A stretch of 64,000 bases of DNA, from NCBI RefSeq assembly GCF_001439805.1, contig NZ_JYLK01000002.1, positions 186,001-250,000 of the forward strand. The letters are read 5' to 3'. Below are positions 51,486 through 60,112 of this stretch, in pieces. The notes below the pieces were generated by a model that saw only the letters and a list, made by a program, of their open reading frames with translations, searched no databases and was not told where the DNA came from. The translations under genes and the position numbers were made by a program. This stretch comes from Pseudomonas trivialis (GTDB lineage: Bacteria > Pseudomonadota > Gammaproteobacteria > Pseudomonadales > Pseudomonadaceae). Position 1 is the first letter of the stretch. Every line of letters begins with the position of its first letter.

Positions 51486-52526
51486 ATGGATTATCGACAG
51501 CTGGGCCGTACGGATCTGAACGTGAGCGCGATAGCCTTGGGCACCATGACCTGGGGTGAGCAGAACAGCGAGGCAGAGGCTTTCGCACAGATCGAGCGGG
51601 CCAAGGCGGCCGGGATCAACTTCCTCGATACCGCCGAAATGTACCCGGTGCCGCCCAAGGCCGACACCTATGCCACCACCGAGCGGTATATCGGCAACTA
51701 CTTCCAAAGCCGCGGCGACCGGGCCGACTGGATCCTCGCCAGCAAGATCGCCGGCCCCGGCAACGGTATCGACTATATCCGTGACCGTAACCTCAAACAC
51801 AACCGCACCCACATCGTGCAGGCGCTGGACGCCAGCCTCAAGCGCCTGCAAACCGACTGGATCGACCTGTATCAACTGCACTGGCCGGAGCGCAACACCA
51901 ACTTCTTCGGCAAGCTGAGCTACCAGCACGAGGATCAGCCGGACCTCACCCCGCTGGAGGAAACCCTCGAAGCGCTGGACGAGCAGGTCAAGGCCGGCAA
52001 GATCCGCCACATCGGCCTGTCCAACGAAACCCCCTGGGGCACCATGAAATTCCTCGCCCTGGCCGAAGCCCGTGGCTGGCCGCGCGCGGTGTCGATCCAG
52101 AACCCCTACAACCTGCTCAACCGCAGCTTTGAAGTGGGCCTGGCGGAAGTCGCCATTCGCGAACAGTGCGGCCTGCTGGCCTACTCGCCGCTGGCGTTCG
52201 GCATGCTCAGCGGCAAATACGAAGGCGGCGCGCGCCCGGCCAAGGCTCGCCTGACCGAATACAGCCGCTTCAGCCGCTATTTCAATCCGCAGTCGGAAGC
52301 CGCGTGCAGTCGCTATGTGGCGTTGGCGCGGGAGCACGGCCTGGACCCGGCCCAAATGGCCCTGGCGTTCGTCACGCAGCAGCCGTTCGTGACCAGCAAT
52401 ATCATCGGCGCTACAAGCCTTGCGCAACTGGACAGCAACATTGCCAGTGCCGAGCTGAAGCTGTCGAAGGAGGTACTGGAAGGAATTGAAGCGATTCAGA
52501 AAGAGCACCCCAACCCTGCACCTTGA
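51486..52526 (+). CDS. NADP(H)-dependent aldo-keto reductase (Tas type)
   Basis: A 346-residue (beta/alpha)8 reductase. N-terminal MDYRQLGRTDLNVSAIALGTMTWG matches the Tas/AKR group. The catalytic tetrad is visible as Asp and Tyr in DTAEMYPV, Lys in ILASKIAG and His in LYQLHWPE. ATG at 51486 follows AAGGAG by 6 bases. It is divergent from rplM and stands alone; the natural substrate is unknown. Confidence 0.92.
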   Translation: MDYRQLGRTDLNVSAIALGTMTWGEQNSEAEAFAQIERAKAAGINFLDTAEMYPVPPKADTYATTERYIGNYFQSRGDRADWILASKIAGPGNGIDYIRDRNLKHNRTHIVQALDASLKRLQTDWIDLYQLHWPERNTNFFGKLSYQHEDQPDLTPLEETLEALDEQVKAGKIRHIGLSNETPWGTMKFLALAEARGWPRAVSIQNPYNLLNRSFEVGLAEVAIREQCGLLAYSPLAFGMLSGKYEGGARPAKARLTEYSRFSRYFNPQSEAACSRYVALAREHGLDPAQMALAFVTQQPFVTSNIIGATSLAQLDSNIASAELKLSKEVLEGIEAIQKEHPNPAP

Positions 52527-52539
52527 TTGATCTGTAGAC

Positions 52540-52608
52540 CGCCATCGCAAGCAAGCCCCTCTCCACACGTGATGTGTGAACGCGCAGGGAACCTGCTTTC
52601 GATGGCGT
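52540..52608. repeat. Degenerate REP-like element (copy I)
   Basis: One worn arm (CGCCATCGCAAGCAAGCCCC on to about 52569) and a partial partner (CTGCTTTCGATGGCG to about 52608) lie between the aldo-keto reductase and the regulator gene. Confidence 0.5.
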
Positions 52609-52692
52609 CACGGGGCACTGGACACACACGACGAAAAATAAGACGATCCAGCCGTCTGGTGACCACTTTCCCCTATAAGAATAAATGAAATC

Positions 52693-53688
52693 ATGTCCAA
52701 CCAAGCCTCCACGCCGTTGCGGCGCGTCAGCATCCTGGCCATTGACCGGGTGTTCGCGTCCACGCTCATGCAAGCCAAGGATTTCTTTCACCTCGCCAGC
52801 CTGCGCTACGGCAAACAGCAGGGCCTGGGCCTGACCCCGGGCTTCGAAACCCGCCTGGTCAGCCCCGACGGCCAACCGGTGCGCAGCTTCAGCGACGTGA
52901 TCATGCCGGTGGACGGCGGCCTGGAAGACGCCGACATCATCGTGTTGCCGGCCTTTTGGGATGACTTCCAGACCCTGTGCACCCGCTACCCGCAAGTGCT
53001 GCCATGGCTGCGCGAACAACACGCCCGCGGCGCCGTACTCTGCGGCGAAGCCACCGGGGTATTCTGGCTGGCCGAAGCCGGCCTGCTCGATGGCAAGGAG
53101 GCGACCACCTATTGGCGCTTCTTCACGGCCTTCAGCGAGCGCTTCCCCCAGGTGCACCTCAATCAGGACAAGCACCTGACCGACGCCGACAACCTGTATT
53201 GCGCCGGCGGCACCACCTCGGCCTGCGACCTCTACATCTACCTGATCGAACGTTTCTGCGGCGCCAATATCGCCCAGGCGGTGGCCCGCGACATCCTCTA
53301 TGAGGTGCAGCGCAGTTATTCGCCGGGACGCATCGGCTTTGGCGGGCAGAAGCTGCACCAGGACGTGATCATCCTGCAGATCCAGCACTGGCTCGAAGAG
53401 CATTTCGCCGACAAGTTTCGCTTCGAAGACGTGGCCCGCGAGCACGGCATGAGCATTCGCAATTTCATGCGCCGCTTCCAGACCGCCACCGGCGACAAGC
53501 CGCTGCACTACCTGCAGCGCCTGCGTATCGAGACGGCCAAGGGCCTGCTCTCGGGCAGCCGCAAGAGCATCAAGACCATCAGCTATGAGGTGGGGTATGA
53601 CGATGCGAGTTTCTTTGCGCGGTTGTTCAGGCAGCACACCGAACTGTCACCGAACCAATACCGCCAGCAGTTCCAGCAAGCGGCTTAA
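52693..53688 (+). CDS. GlxA-family (DJ-1/PfpI plus AraC) transcriptional regulator
   Basis: A 331-residue protein with an N-terminal DJ-1/PfpI-like domain (about 8-190), whose nucleophile-elbow position contains Cys in AVLCGEATGVFWLAEAG, and a C-terminal AraC-type double helix-turn-helix (about 225-325; FEDVAREHGMSIRNFMRRF, ISYEVGYDDASFFARLFR). Members control carnitine, glycine betaine or arginine metabolism in Pseudomonas, but this one cannot be assigned. The divergent or adjacent targets are not obvious; the neighbour upstream is the aldo-keto reductase on the same strand. Confidence 0.9.
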   Translation: MSNQASTPLRRVSILAIDRVFASTLMQAKDFFHLASLRYGKQQGLGLTPGFETRLVSPDGQPVRSFSDVIMPVDGGLEDADIIVLPAFWDDFQTLCTRYPQVLPWLREQHARGAVLCGEATGVFWLAEAGLLDGKEATTYWRFFTAFSERFPQVHLNQDKHLTDADNLYCAGGTTSACDLYIYLIERFCGANIAQAVARDILYEVQRSYSPGRIGFGGQKLHQDVIILQIQHWLEEHFADKFRFEDVAREHGMSIRNFMRRFQTATGDKPLHYLQRLRIETAKGLLSGSRKSIKTISYEVGYDDASFFARLFRQHTELSPNQYRQQFQQAA

Positions 53689-53709
53689 CCGGGGATATAC
53701 ACAAAACCA

Positions 53710-53739
53710 ATGTGGGAGGGGGCAAGCCCCCTCCCACAT
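53710..53739. repeat. REP-like perfect hairpin (copy G)
   Basis: A perfect palindrome: 14-base arms ATGTGGGAGGGGGC and GCCCCCTCCCACAT with AA between them. It sits between the convergent regulator gene and zapE and could act as a two-way transcript-end hairpin. Confidence 0.85.
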
Positions 53740-53765
53740 TAAAACTCCACAGCGCTGGAAACTGC

Positions 53766-54860
53766 TTACGGCTTGTGCCCGCGCGACAGAAACTCGTGGG
53801 ACTGCATCTCCAGCAAACGACTCAAGGTGCGCTGGAACTCGAAGTTCAAGCGTCCGCCGGTATACAGGTCCTTGAGCTCGACTTCCGCCGAGATGATCAG
53901 CTTGACGTTACGGTCATAGAACTCATCGACCATGTTGATGAACCGCCGTGCAATATCGTCAGTGGTCACACTCATCTGCTCCACGCCGCTGAGGATCACC
54001 GCGTGGAAGATCTTGCCCAGTTCGATGTAGTCGTTCTGGCTGCGCGGGCCGTCGCACAGTTGACGGAATTCGAACCAGGCCACGTCGTCGCAGGTACGCA
54101 AGGCGATGATTTCGCGGTTCTCGATCATCAGCTTGTCGTTTTCCACCGCCTGGGTGCATTCCGGCGTCAGCGCGCGGAAGCTTTTCTTCAGACTTTCCTG
54201 GGCCGCCTCGTTCAACGGGAAGTGGAACAGCTCCGCCTGTTCGAGATGGCGCAGGCGGTAATCGACGCCGCTGTCGACGTTGACGATCTCGGTGTTCTGC
54301 TTGATCAACGCAATCGCAGGCAGGAAGCGCGCACGCTGCAGGCCGTCCTTGTACAAGCCGTCTGGCACAATGTTCGAGGTGGCGACCAGGGTCACGCCGT
54401 TCTTGAACAGCTCTTCCATCAAGGTGCCGAGGATCATCGCGTCGGTGATGTCGGAGACGAAGAACTCATCGAAACAAATCACCTTGGCTTCGTCGGAAAA
54501 GCGCTTGGCGATGATGGTCAGCGGGTTTTTCTCGCCCGGCAGGGTTTTCATCTCTTCGTGCACGCGCTTCATGAAGCGGTGAAAGTGCGTGCGCACCTTT
54601 TCCTTGAACGGCAGCGCTTCGAAGAAGGTGTCCACCAGGTAGGTCTTGCCCCGGCCGACGCCGCCCCAGAAGTACAGGCCCTTGACCGGCGTCTGGTCTT
54701 TCTTGCCAAACAGCTTGCTGAACATCCCGGGCTTGTTCTGCGAAGCCGCGACGAGGTCGTCGTACAAGCGCTGCAAATGACGCACGGCGTTTTCCTGCGC
54801 CGCGTCATGGAAGAATTCAGGGCGTTTCAGATCAGCTTGATATCGTTCTAGGGGCGTCAT
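53766..54860 (-). CDS. zapE: Cell division ATPase ZapE
   Basis: AFG1-like P-loop ATPase of 364 residues linked to Z-ring constriction in E. coli and to membrane-protein quality control in mitochondria. Walker A GGVGRGKT is at about 66-73, Walker B in VICFDEFFV. ATG at 54860 gives MTPLERYQADLKRPEF; a longer frame to 54923 runs through the trpS terminator and was rejected. Confidence 0.93.
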   Translation of the reverse strand: MTPLERYQADLKRPEFFHDAAQENAVRHLQRLYDDLVAASQNKPGMFSKLFGKKDQTPVKGLYFWGGVGRGKTYLVDTFFEALPFKEKVRTHFHRFMKRVHEEMKTLPGEKNPLTIIAKRFSDEAKVICFDEFFVSDITDAMILGTLMEELFKNGVTLVATSNIVPDGLYKDGLQRARFLPAIALIKQNTEIVNVDSGVDYRLRHLEQAELFHFPLNEAAQESLKKSFRALTPECTQAVENDKLMIENREIIALRTCDDVAWFEFRQLCDGPRSQNDYIELGKIFHAVILSGVEQMSVTTDDIARRFINMVDEFYDRNVKLIISAEVELKDLYTGGRLNFEFQRTLSRLLEMQSHEFLSRGHKP

Positions 54861-54879
54861 AATTTCGTTAGCAAGGCAA

Positions 54880-54911
54880 CAAAAACGGGCCGTCACTGTA
54901 ACGACGGCCCT
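54880..54911 (-). terminator. Intrinsic terminator after trpS
   Basis: On the minus strand GGGCCGTC pairs perfectly with GACGGCCC and is followed by GTTTTTGTTG. It ends trpS just before zapE. Confidence 0.85.
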
Positions 54912-54939
54912 GGATAATGGCAATCAACCCTTGGTCGGG

Positions 54940-56292
54940 TTAATCCTCGAGGGGGGTCAACGCAATGCGCAAGGCGGCGATGGCGGCATCGCGCGACGCT
55001 TCGTCGGCGAACTCGGCACTGTCGGCCACCGGGTTGCCGTCCAGCCATACGCTGAAGGCCAGGCCTTCGTGGCGCAGGTCCAGCGCTTCGCCGCTTTGCA
55101 GTTGTTTGGTCACCGCGCCCGCCGCTTTGCCATCGGCGAAACTGCGCGACAGCAGCAGTTGCTCGCCATCGGCGGCCAGGAGACGAAAGCGAAAACTGTC
55201 GTCTTCGCGAAAGCTCACAAAACGCGCGGTTTTCGCGGCTTTCTTTTTCGTGGCGACCGGCGCCGCAGCCTGTTCGACGAACGAACGCAGGCCAACCGCC
55301 TCGCGCAGTTCAGCCAGAAACGGTGCGACCAAGGCGCGGGCTTTCTTCGCGCCCACCAGCAGCAAGTCTTCCATGTCCGACGGGCGCGACATCAGCGTGT
55401 GATAACGCTCGCGGGCTTCGCCAAGCTGGCCGTCGAGCAGTTGGAACAGGCGGTTCTTCGCCTCGCCCCAGCCCAGGCCCTCTAATAACTCAGCGCGGAA
55501 CTGTTCTTCCTCGGCCTTGCTGGCAAACGCCTGGTACAGGGTGAACAGGTGTGAATTGTCCGGGGCCTTGGCTTCGCCCGGTGCGCGGGAATCGGTGACG
55601 ATGCGCGAGATCGCGTCCTTCATGTCCCTGGCGCTGGTGAACAAGGGGATAGTGTTGTCGTAGCTCTTGGACATCTTGCGGCCATCCAGGCCCGGCAAGG
55701 TGGCGACGCTTTCTTCGATCAGCGCCTCGGGCATGGTGAAAAACTCCTTGCCCTTACCGAACAGGTGGTTGAAACGCTGGCCGATATCCCGGGCCATTTC
55801 CACGTGCTGGATCTGATCGCGACCGACCGGCACCTTGTGCGCGTTGAACATCAGGATGTCCGCTGCCATCAGCACCGGGTAGCTGTACAGGCCCATGCTG
55901 ATGCCCGCATCCGGGTCTTCGCCGGCCTCCACGTTCTTGTCCACCGAAGCCTTGTAGGCATGCGCGCGGTTGAGCAGGCCCTTGGCCGCCACGCAGGTCA
56001 GCAGCCAGGTCAGCTCGGGGATTTCCGGGATGTCGGACTGGCGATAGAACGTCACCCGGTTCACATCCAGGCCACCGGCCAGCCAGGTCGCGGCGATTTC
56101 CATGCGCGAGCGCTGGATGCGCTGCGGGTCATCGCACTTGATCAGGGCGTGGTAGTCGGCCAGGAAGTAGAAGGAGTCGGCATTGGCGTCCTGGCTGGCG
56201 AGGATCGCCGGGCGAATCGCACCGGCGTAGTTGCCCAGGTGCGGCGTGCCGGTGGTGGTAATGCCGGTGAGGATACGGGTACGAGTCGTCAT
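54940..56292 (-). CDS. trpS: Tryptophanyl-tRNA synthetase with C-terminal extension
   Basis: Charges tRNA(Trp). The class I motifs are TPHLGN (16-21, HIGH type) and KMSKS (206-210). The catalytic body ends near residue 340, the normal length for bacterial TrpRS. About 110 further residues follow: a Lys/Ala linker (about 341-356) and two similar segments (about 357-399 and 404-445), the first with FRFRLLAADGEQLLLS, which look like DUF1508-type units. The extension has no known job. The gene lies between the hydrolase and zapE. Confidence 0.95.
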   Translation of the reverse strand: MTTRTRILTGITTTGTPHLGNYAGAIRPAILASQDANADSFYFLADYHALIKCDDPQRIQRSRMEIAATWLAGGLDVNRVTFYRQSDIPEIPELTWLLTCVAAKGLLNRAHAYKASVDKNVEAGEDPDAGISMGLYSYPVLMAADILMFNAHKVPVGRDQIQHVEMARDIGQRFNHLFGKGKEFFTMPEALIEESVATLPGLDGRKMSKSYDNTIPLFTSARDMKDAISRIVTDSRAPGEAKAPDNSHLFTLYQAFASKAEEEQFRAELLEGLGWGEAKNRLFQLLDGQLGEARERYHTLMSRPSDMEDLLLVGAKKARALVAPFLAELREAVGLRSFVEQAAAPVATKKKAAKTARFVSFREDDSFRFRLLAADGEQLLLSRSFADGKAAGAVTKQLQSGEALDLRHEGLAFSVWLDGNPVADSAEFADEASRDAAIAALRIALTPLED

Positions 56293-56316
56293 GGGTAATC
56301 GCTTGTCAGACTGCTG

Positions 56317-56946
56317 TCAATTCGAGAGGCGCGGCAGCACCAGATCCTTCAGATCGGTGAGCTTGCCATGAAAAAAGTGCCCGCATTCTGCCACTTTCAG
56401 CAGCTCATGGGGGCGATTCAAGGCGACGGACCAGTCGTAGACGAGTTGCGGGTCGACCACTTCGTCGGTTTCCGGCTGGATCACGGTCAGCGGGCAGCCC
56501 AGCGGCAGCACATCGGTATCGCGCAGGCGCATCACCGCAGCCGCGACCATGAACAAATGCGCGAGGTGTTCGCCCCTGGCTTCCAGGCGCCCGCCGAGGC
56601 TGGCGGCCACATAACCGCCGAACGAAAACCCCAGCAGGGTGATCGGCAGGTCGGGGTGTTTTTCTCGCAGCCAGGTGGCGGCCGCCTCGGCATCGTCGAC
56701 TTCACCGGCGGCCATGTCATGGGTGCCAGCACTGGCGCCGACGCCACGGTAATTAAAACGCAGCGTAATCAAACCGGCATCGCGCGCGGTGCGCTGCAGG
56801 GTCGAAACGACTTTATTGAGCATGGTCCCGCCCTGCACCGGGTTGGGATGGCAGATCAGCGCCAGGCCGCGTGGCTCGGGGTGATCCAGGTACAGGGCTT
56901 CCAATTGGCCCACCGGGCCATCGATCAAAACGGGGGTTTCACGCAT
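56317..56946 (-). CDS. Alpha/beta hydrolase, YheT-like small group
   Basis: A 209-residue alpha/beta hydrolase with the nucleophile elbow GFSFGGYVAA (Ser), the oxyanion region CHPNPVQGGTM near the start and a C-terminal catalytic His in CGHFFHGKL. Similar small proteins are widespread in proteobacteria and have no fixed substrate. ATG at 56946 gives the usual start; the ribosome site is weak and a longer start is possible. It lies 24 bases before trpS on the same strand. Confidence 0.85.
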   Translation of the reverse strand: MRETPVLIDGPVGQLEALYLDHPEPRGLALICHPNPVQGGTMLNKVVSTLQRTARDAGLITLRFNYRGVGASAGTHDMAAGEVDDAEAAATWLREKHPDLPITLLGFSFGGYVAASLGGRLEARGEHLAHLFMVAAAVMRLRDTDVLPLGCPLTVIQPETDEVVDPQLVYDWSVALNRPHELLKVAECGHFFHGKLTDLKDLVLPRLSN

Positions 56947-57093
56947 GAGCAAGAGATGAACTCCGTGACCTCTCAAAGGGTCGACTCGTCTAGCTAAAAG
57001 TCTGTGCATGGCATCATTGCGAGCTTAATCGCGGTATACAGCGCAGGTCCGAGCCGTTAACGTAAAGCAAAGCCGTTTATAGAGGAAGGACTC

Positions 57094-57531
57094 GTGGAAC
57101 ACTCGCTCTTAGTTTGGTTGTTGCCGACTCTTGCCCTGGTTGCCGGTGTCGCCATTGGATTCCTGGTTGCTCGCCTGCTGCCGAATGCCGCGCCTAACCG
57201 CACGCAGCGTCAGTTGGATGACATTCAGGAACGTTTTGACAGTTATCAGAACGAGGTTGTTACCCACTTCAACAGCACCGCGACCCTGGTCAAGAAACTC
57301 ACCCAGAGCTACCAGGATGTACAGGACCATCTCGCCGATGGCGCCAACCGTCTGGCCCTGGATGACATCACCCGCCAGCGCCTGCTGGCCGCGCTGCATT
57401 CCGATGCACCGCAAGCGCCACGGGAACGCCTGACCCCACCTCGGGAAAACCAGGAGCCACCACGGGACTACGCGCCAAAAACGCCGAACGCCCCCGGCAT
57501 GCTGGATGAGCATTACGGCTTGAAGAAGTAA
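57094..57531 (+). CDS. zapG: Envelope/cell-division protein ZapG (YhcB, DUF1043)
   Basis: A 145-residue inner-membrane protein: one N-terminal helix (about 7-28), then a coiled-coil (RQLDDIQERFDSYQNEVVTHF) and a Pro-rich tail. It matches the YhcB/ZapG family, which links cell division and envelope synthesis in E. coli. The start is GTG at 57094 with AGAGGAAGG 3-5 bases upstream. It is divergent from the hydrolase gene and single, with a strong terminator after it. Confidence 0.88.
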   Translation: MEHSLLVWLLPTLALVAGVAIGFLVARLLPNAAPNRTQRQLDDIQERFDSYQNEVVTHFNSTATLVKKLTQSYQDVQDHLADGANRLALDDITRQRLLAALHSDAPQAPRERLTPPRENQEPPRDYAPKTPNAPGMLDEHYGLKK

Positions 57532-57548
57532 GTCTTTTCAGGCACGAC

Positions 57549-57588
57549 AAAAAGCCCGGCTGATCGATGATCAGCCGGGCTTTTTGTT
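57549..57588. terminator. Intrinsic terminator after zapG
   Basis: AAAAAGCCCGGCTGATC pairs with GATCAGCCGGGCTTTTT, a perfect long stem with a T run on both strands. Confidence 0.93.
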
Positions 57589-57621
57589 TGAGACTCACGT
57601 CTCCAAAACAACAAACATCAA

Positions 57622-57712
57622 ATGTGGGAGGGGGCTTGCTCCCGATAGCAATGCATCAGTCAGCTCACCTGTAACTGACACACCGCTATCGAGAGCAAGC
57701 CCCCTCCCACAC
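57622..57712. repeat. REP/REPIN-like inverted repeat, copy H
   Basis: Arms at 57622-57648 and about 57686-57712 share GGGGGCTTGCTCCCGATAGC and its complement with one change. It lies between convergent zapG and the ABC gene. Confidence 0.87.
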
Positions 57713-57728
57713 TGACCGCATCCAGGGT

Positions 57729-59453
57729 TCAGGAAACGGATTGCTCCTGCAACCAGCCACCCTCAATCCGCACATGCCGCCCATGGAAGCGCTTGAGGCT
57801 GCTGCGATGGCCGACGCTGACGATGCTCAGCCCCGGCAGCTCATCGATCAAGGCTTGATACAGGCTGGCCTCATCCTCCTCATCCATGGCCGACGTCGCC
57901 TCGTCCATGTACAGCCACTGCGGCGCGAACAACAAGGCGCGGGCAAAGGCCAGACGCTGCTGCTCGCCGGGCGAAAGCATGCGCTGCCAGTGGTTGGCCT
58001 CGTCCAGGCGCGCAACCAGTTGCGGCAGGCGGCAGGTTTCCAGCACCTGTGCATAACGTTCGGCCGTGTAGGCGCTGTCGTCCTGTGGATAACTCAACAC
58101 CGCCTTCAACGTGCCGATCGGCAGGTAAGGCTTTTGCGGCAGGAACAGATAACGTGCCGCCGGCAGGCGGATGCTGCCGTGCCCCGCCGGCCACAAGCGG
58201 CCCATGGCACGCAGCAGGGTGCTCTTGCCGCTGCCGGAGCGACCGCTGAGCATCAGGCGCTGGCCCGGCTCGACAATCATGTTCGCATCGGTGAGCAAGT
58301 GACGGCCATCCGCCAGGTTCATGCCCAGGCCTTGCACCATCAGGCGGTCGCCGTCGGCATTCACCTCGATAGCGGCCGGACGCTGCTCGTTTTCCGTCAT
58401 GGCTTGCTGGAAGCTCAACAAACGGTCACTGGTGGCGCGCCAGGCGGCAAGGTCGGTATAGGCACTGATAAACCAGCTGAAGTTGCCCTGCACGTTGCCG
58501 AACGCCGAGTTGATCTGCATCAGCTCGCCCAGCTCGATCTTGCCGGCGAAGTAACGCGGGGCCGCCACGATAAACGCGAACACGATAGCGATTTGCTCGT
58601 AACCGGCGGTGAAAAAGGTCAGGCGCTTGGACACTTTCATGATGTCCCAGTAGTTGTGCCACACACGGCCGAAACGCGTCTTCAGGCGCTCGTTCTCGTT
58701 GGGTTCGCCGTTGTACAGGGCGATGCTCTCGGCATTCTCGCGCACCCGCACCATGGAGAAACGCAGGTCAGCCTCGAAGCGTTGCTGCTGGTTGCTCAAG
58801 CCGATCAGGCGACGCCCGATCAGATGGGTCAGCCAACTGCCGACCCCGGCATACACCAGTGCACACCAGAACATGTAACCCGGAATGGTGATGCCGAACA
58901 CTTCGATGCTGCCCGACACGCCCCACAGGATCACGGAGAACGACACCAGGCTGACGACGTTGCGCAGCAGCCCCAGGCCGAGGCCCAGGGTGTTGGTGGT
59001 GAAACTGTTGAGGTCTTCGGAAATCCGCTGGTCGGGGTTGTCGGTGTAACCGCCCTGCTCCAACTGGTAATAATTCTTGTGGGCCAGCCAGCGCGCGAAG
59101 TGTTTTTCGGTCAGCCAGGCGCGCCAGCGGATGGTCAGCATCTGCGTCAGGTACAAGCGGTAGACCGCCCCAAGGATGGCCACTGTCGCGATCCCGCAAA
59201 AATAGCCGATCAGTTGCCAGAACGCGGCGGTGTCCTTCTTCTCCAGTGCGTTGTAGAAATCCTTGTACCAGTGGTTGATCCACACGGAGATCGCCACGCT
59301 GAACAGTGACAGCGCAATCACTGCCGCCAGCAGCAACCAGGCCCTGCCCTTCTCCTCACTGCGCCAGTACGGCGTGATCATCGCCCAGGTTCGACGGAAG
59401 AATTGCCCATGCACGGCGTCATTGACCGCGGAATACTCTGCGTTCTGGTTCAT
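57729..59453 (-). CDS. SbmA/YddA-type ABC transporter (fused membrane and ATPase domains)
   Basis: A 574-residue ABC half-transporter. Membrane part (about 20-340) with six hydrophobic segments of the SbmA/BacA-like ABC_membrane_2 family, then an ATPase with Walker [11 protein letters not shown], signature LSPGEQQRLAFAR and Walker B WLYMDEATSAMD. It resembles E. coli YddA; relatives move peptides, fatty acids or cobalamin-like compounds. The substrate is unknown and the gene stands alone. Confidence 0.88.
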   Translation of the reverse strand: MNQNAEYSAVNDAVHGQFFRRTWAMITPYWRSEEKGRAWLLLAAVIALSLFSVAISVWINHWYKDFYNALEKKDTAAFWQLIGYFCGIATVAILGAVYRLYLTQMLTIRWRAWLTEKHFARWLAHKNYYQLEQGGYTDNPDQRISEDLNSFTTNTLGLGLGLLRNVVSLVSFSVILWGVSGSIEVFGITIPGYMFWCALVYAGVGSWLTHLIGRRLIGLSNQQQRFEADLRFSMVRVRENAESIALYNGEPNENERLKTRFGRVWHNYWDIMKVSKRLTFFTAGYEQIAIVFAFIVAAPRYFAGKIELGELMQINSAFGNVQGNFSWFISAYTDLAAWRATSDRLLSFQQAMTENEQRPAAIEVNADGDRLMVQGLGMNLADGRHLLTDANMIVEPGQRLMLSGRSGSGKSTLLRAMGRLWPAGHGSIRLPAARYLFLPQKPYLPIGTLKAVLSYPQDDSAYTAERYAQVLETCRLPQLVARLDEANHWQRMLSPGEQQRLAFARALLFAPQWLYMDEATSAMDEEDEASLYQALIDELPGLSIVSVGHRSSLKRFHGRHVRIEGGWLQEQSVS

Positions 59454-59551
59454 CGTTCAGGCTCTGTAGGAAAAATGGCAGGCGTTTGAACCGATCATAA
59501 GGGATCGGTTCAGGGCTCCGTGCGGCCTGAGACGGGTCGTTCAGCTTAGGT

Positions 59552-60112
59552 TCAGCGGCGCACCGGACGCTTTTGCAGCTTGCGTTGCAAGGTGCGGCGG
59601 TGCATGCCGAGGGCGCGGGCGGTGGCCGAGATATTGCCTTCGTGTTCGGTCAGCACGCGCTGGATGTGCTCCCATTGCAGGCGGTCCACCGACATCGGGT
59701 TTTCCGGCACCAGAGTGTCGAGGTCGGCGTGCTCGGAGAGCAGCGCGGCCAGCACGTCGTCGGCGTCGGCGGGCTTGCACAGGTAGTTGCAGGCGCCGCG
59801 CTTGATGGCTTCGACGGCGGTGGCGATGCTCGAATATCCGGTGAGGATCACCACGCGCATTTCCGGGTCCAGTTCCAGCAGCTTGGGCAACAGCACCAGG
59901 CCCGAATCGCCGTCCATTTTCAGGTCAAGCGCGGCGTAGTCCGGCAGGTCGGCCTGGGCGATGCTCAAACCTTCTTCGGCGGAGCCGGCGGTGCTCACGC
60001 GAAAGCCGCGACGGCTCATGGCGCGCGCCATCACGCGGGTAAAGGTGGCGTCGTCATCCACCAGCAACAGGTGCGGCAGCTCTTCGCCTTCGACCTGGAT
60101 CTCGTCACTCAT
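59552..60112 (-). CDS. roxR: Redox response regulator RoxR (RegA/ActR/PrrA family)
   Basis: A 186-residue response regulator: receiver domain with acidic pocket Asp19-21, phosphorylated Asp63 in ALDLKMDG and Lys113, then a short Pro-linked region and a Fis-type helix-turn-helix at the end (EGNISATARALGMHRRTLQRKL). In pseudomonads it controls terminal oxidases and cyanide tolerance. Overlaps roxS by 8 bases. Confidence 0.93.
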   Translation of the reverse strand: MSDEIQVEGEELPHLLLVDDDATFTRVMARAMSRRGFRVSTAGSAEEGLSIAQADLPDYAALDLKMDGDSGLVLLPKLLELDPEMRVVILTGYSSIATAVEAIKRGACNYLCKPADADDVLAALLSEHADLDTLVPENPMSVDRLQWEHIQRVLTEHEGNISATARALGMHRRTLQRKLQKRPVRR

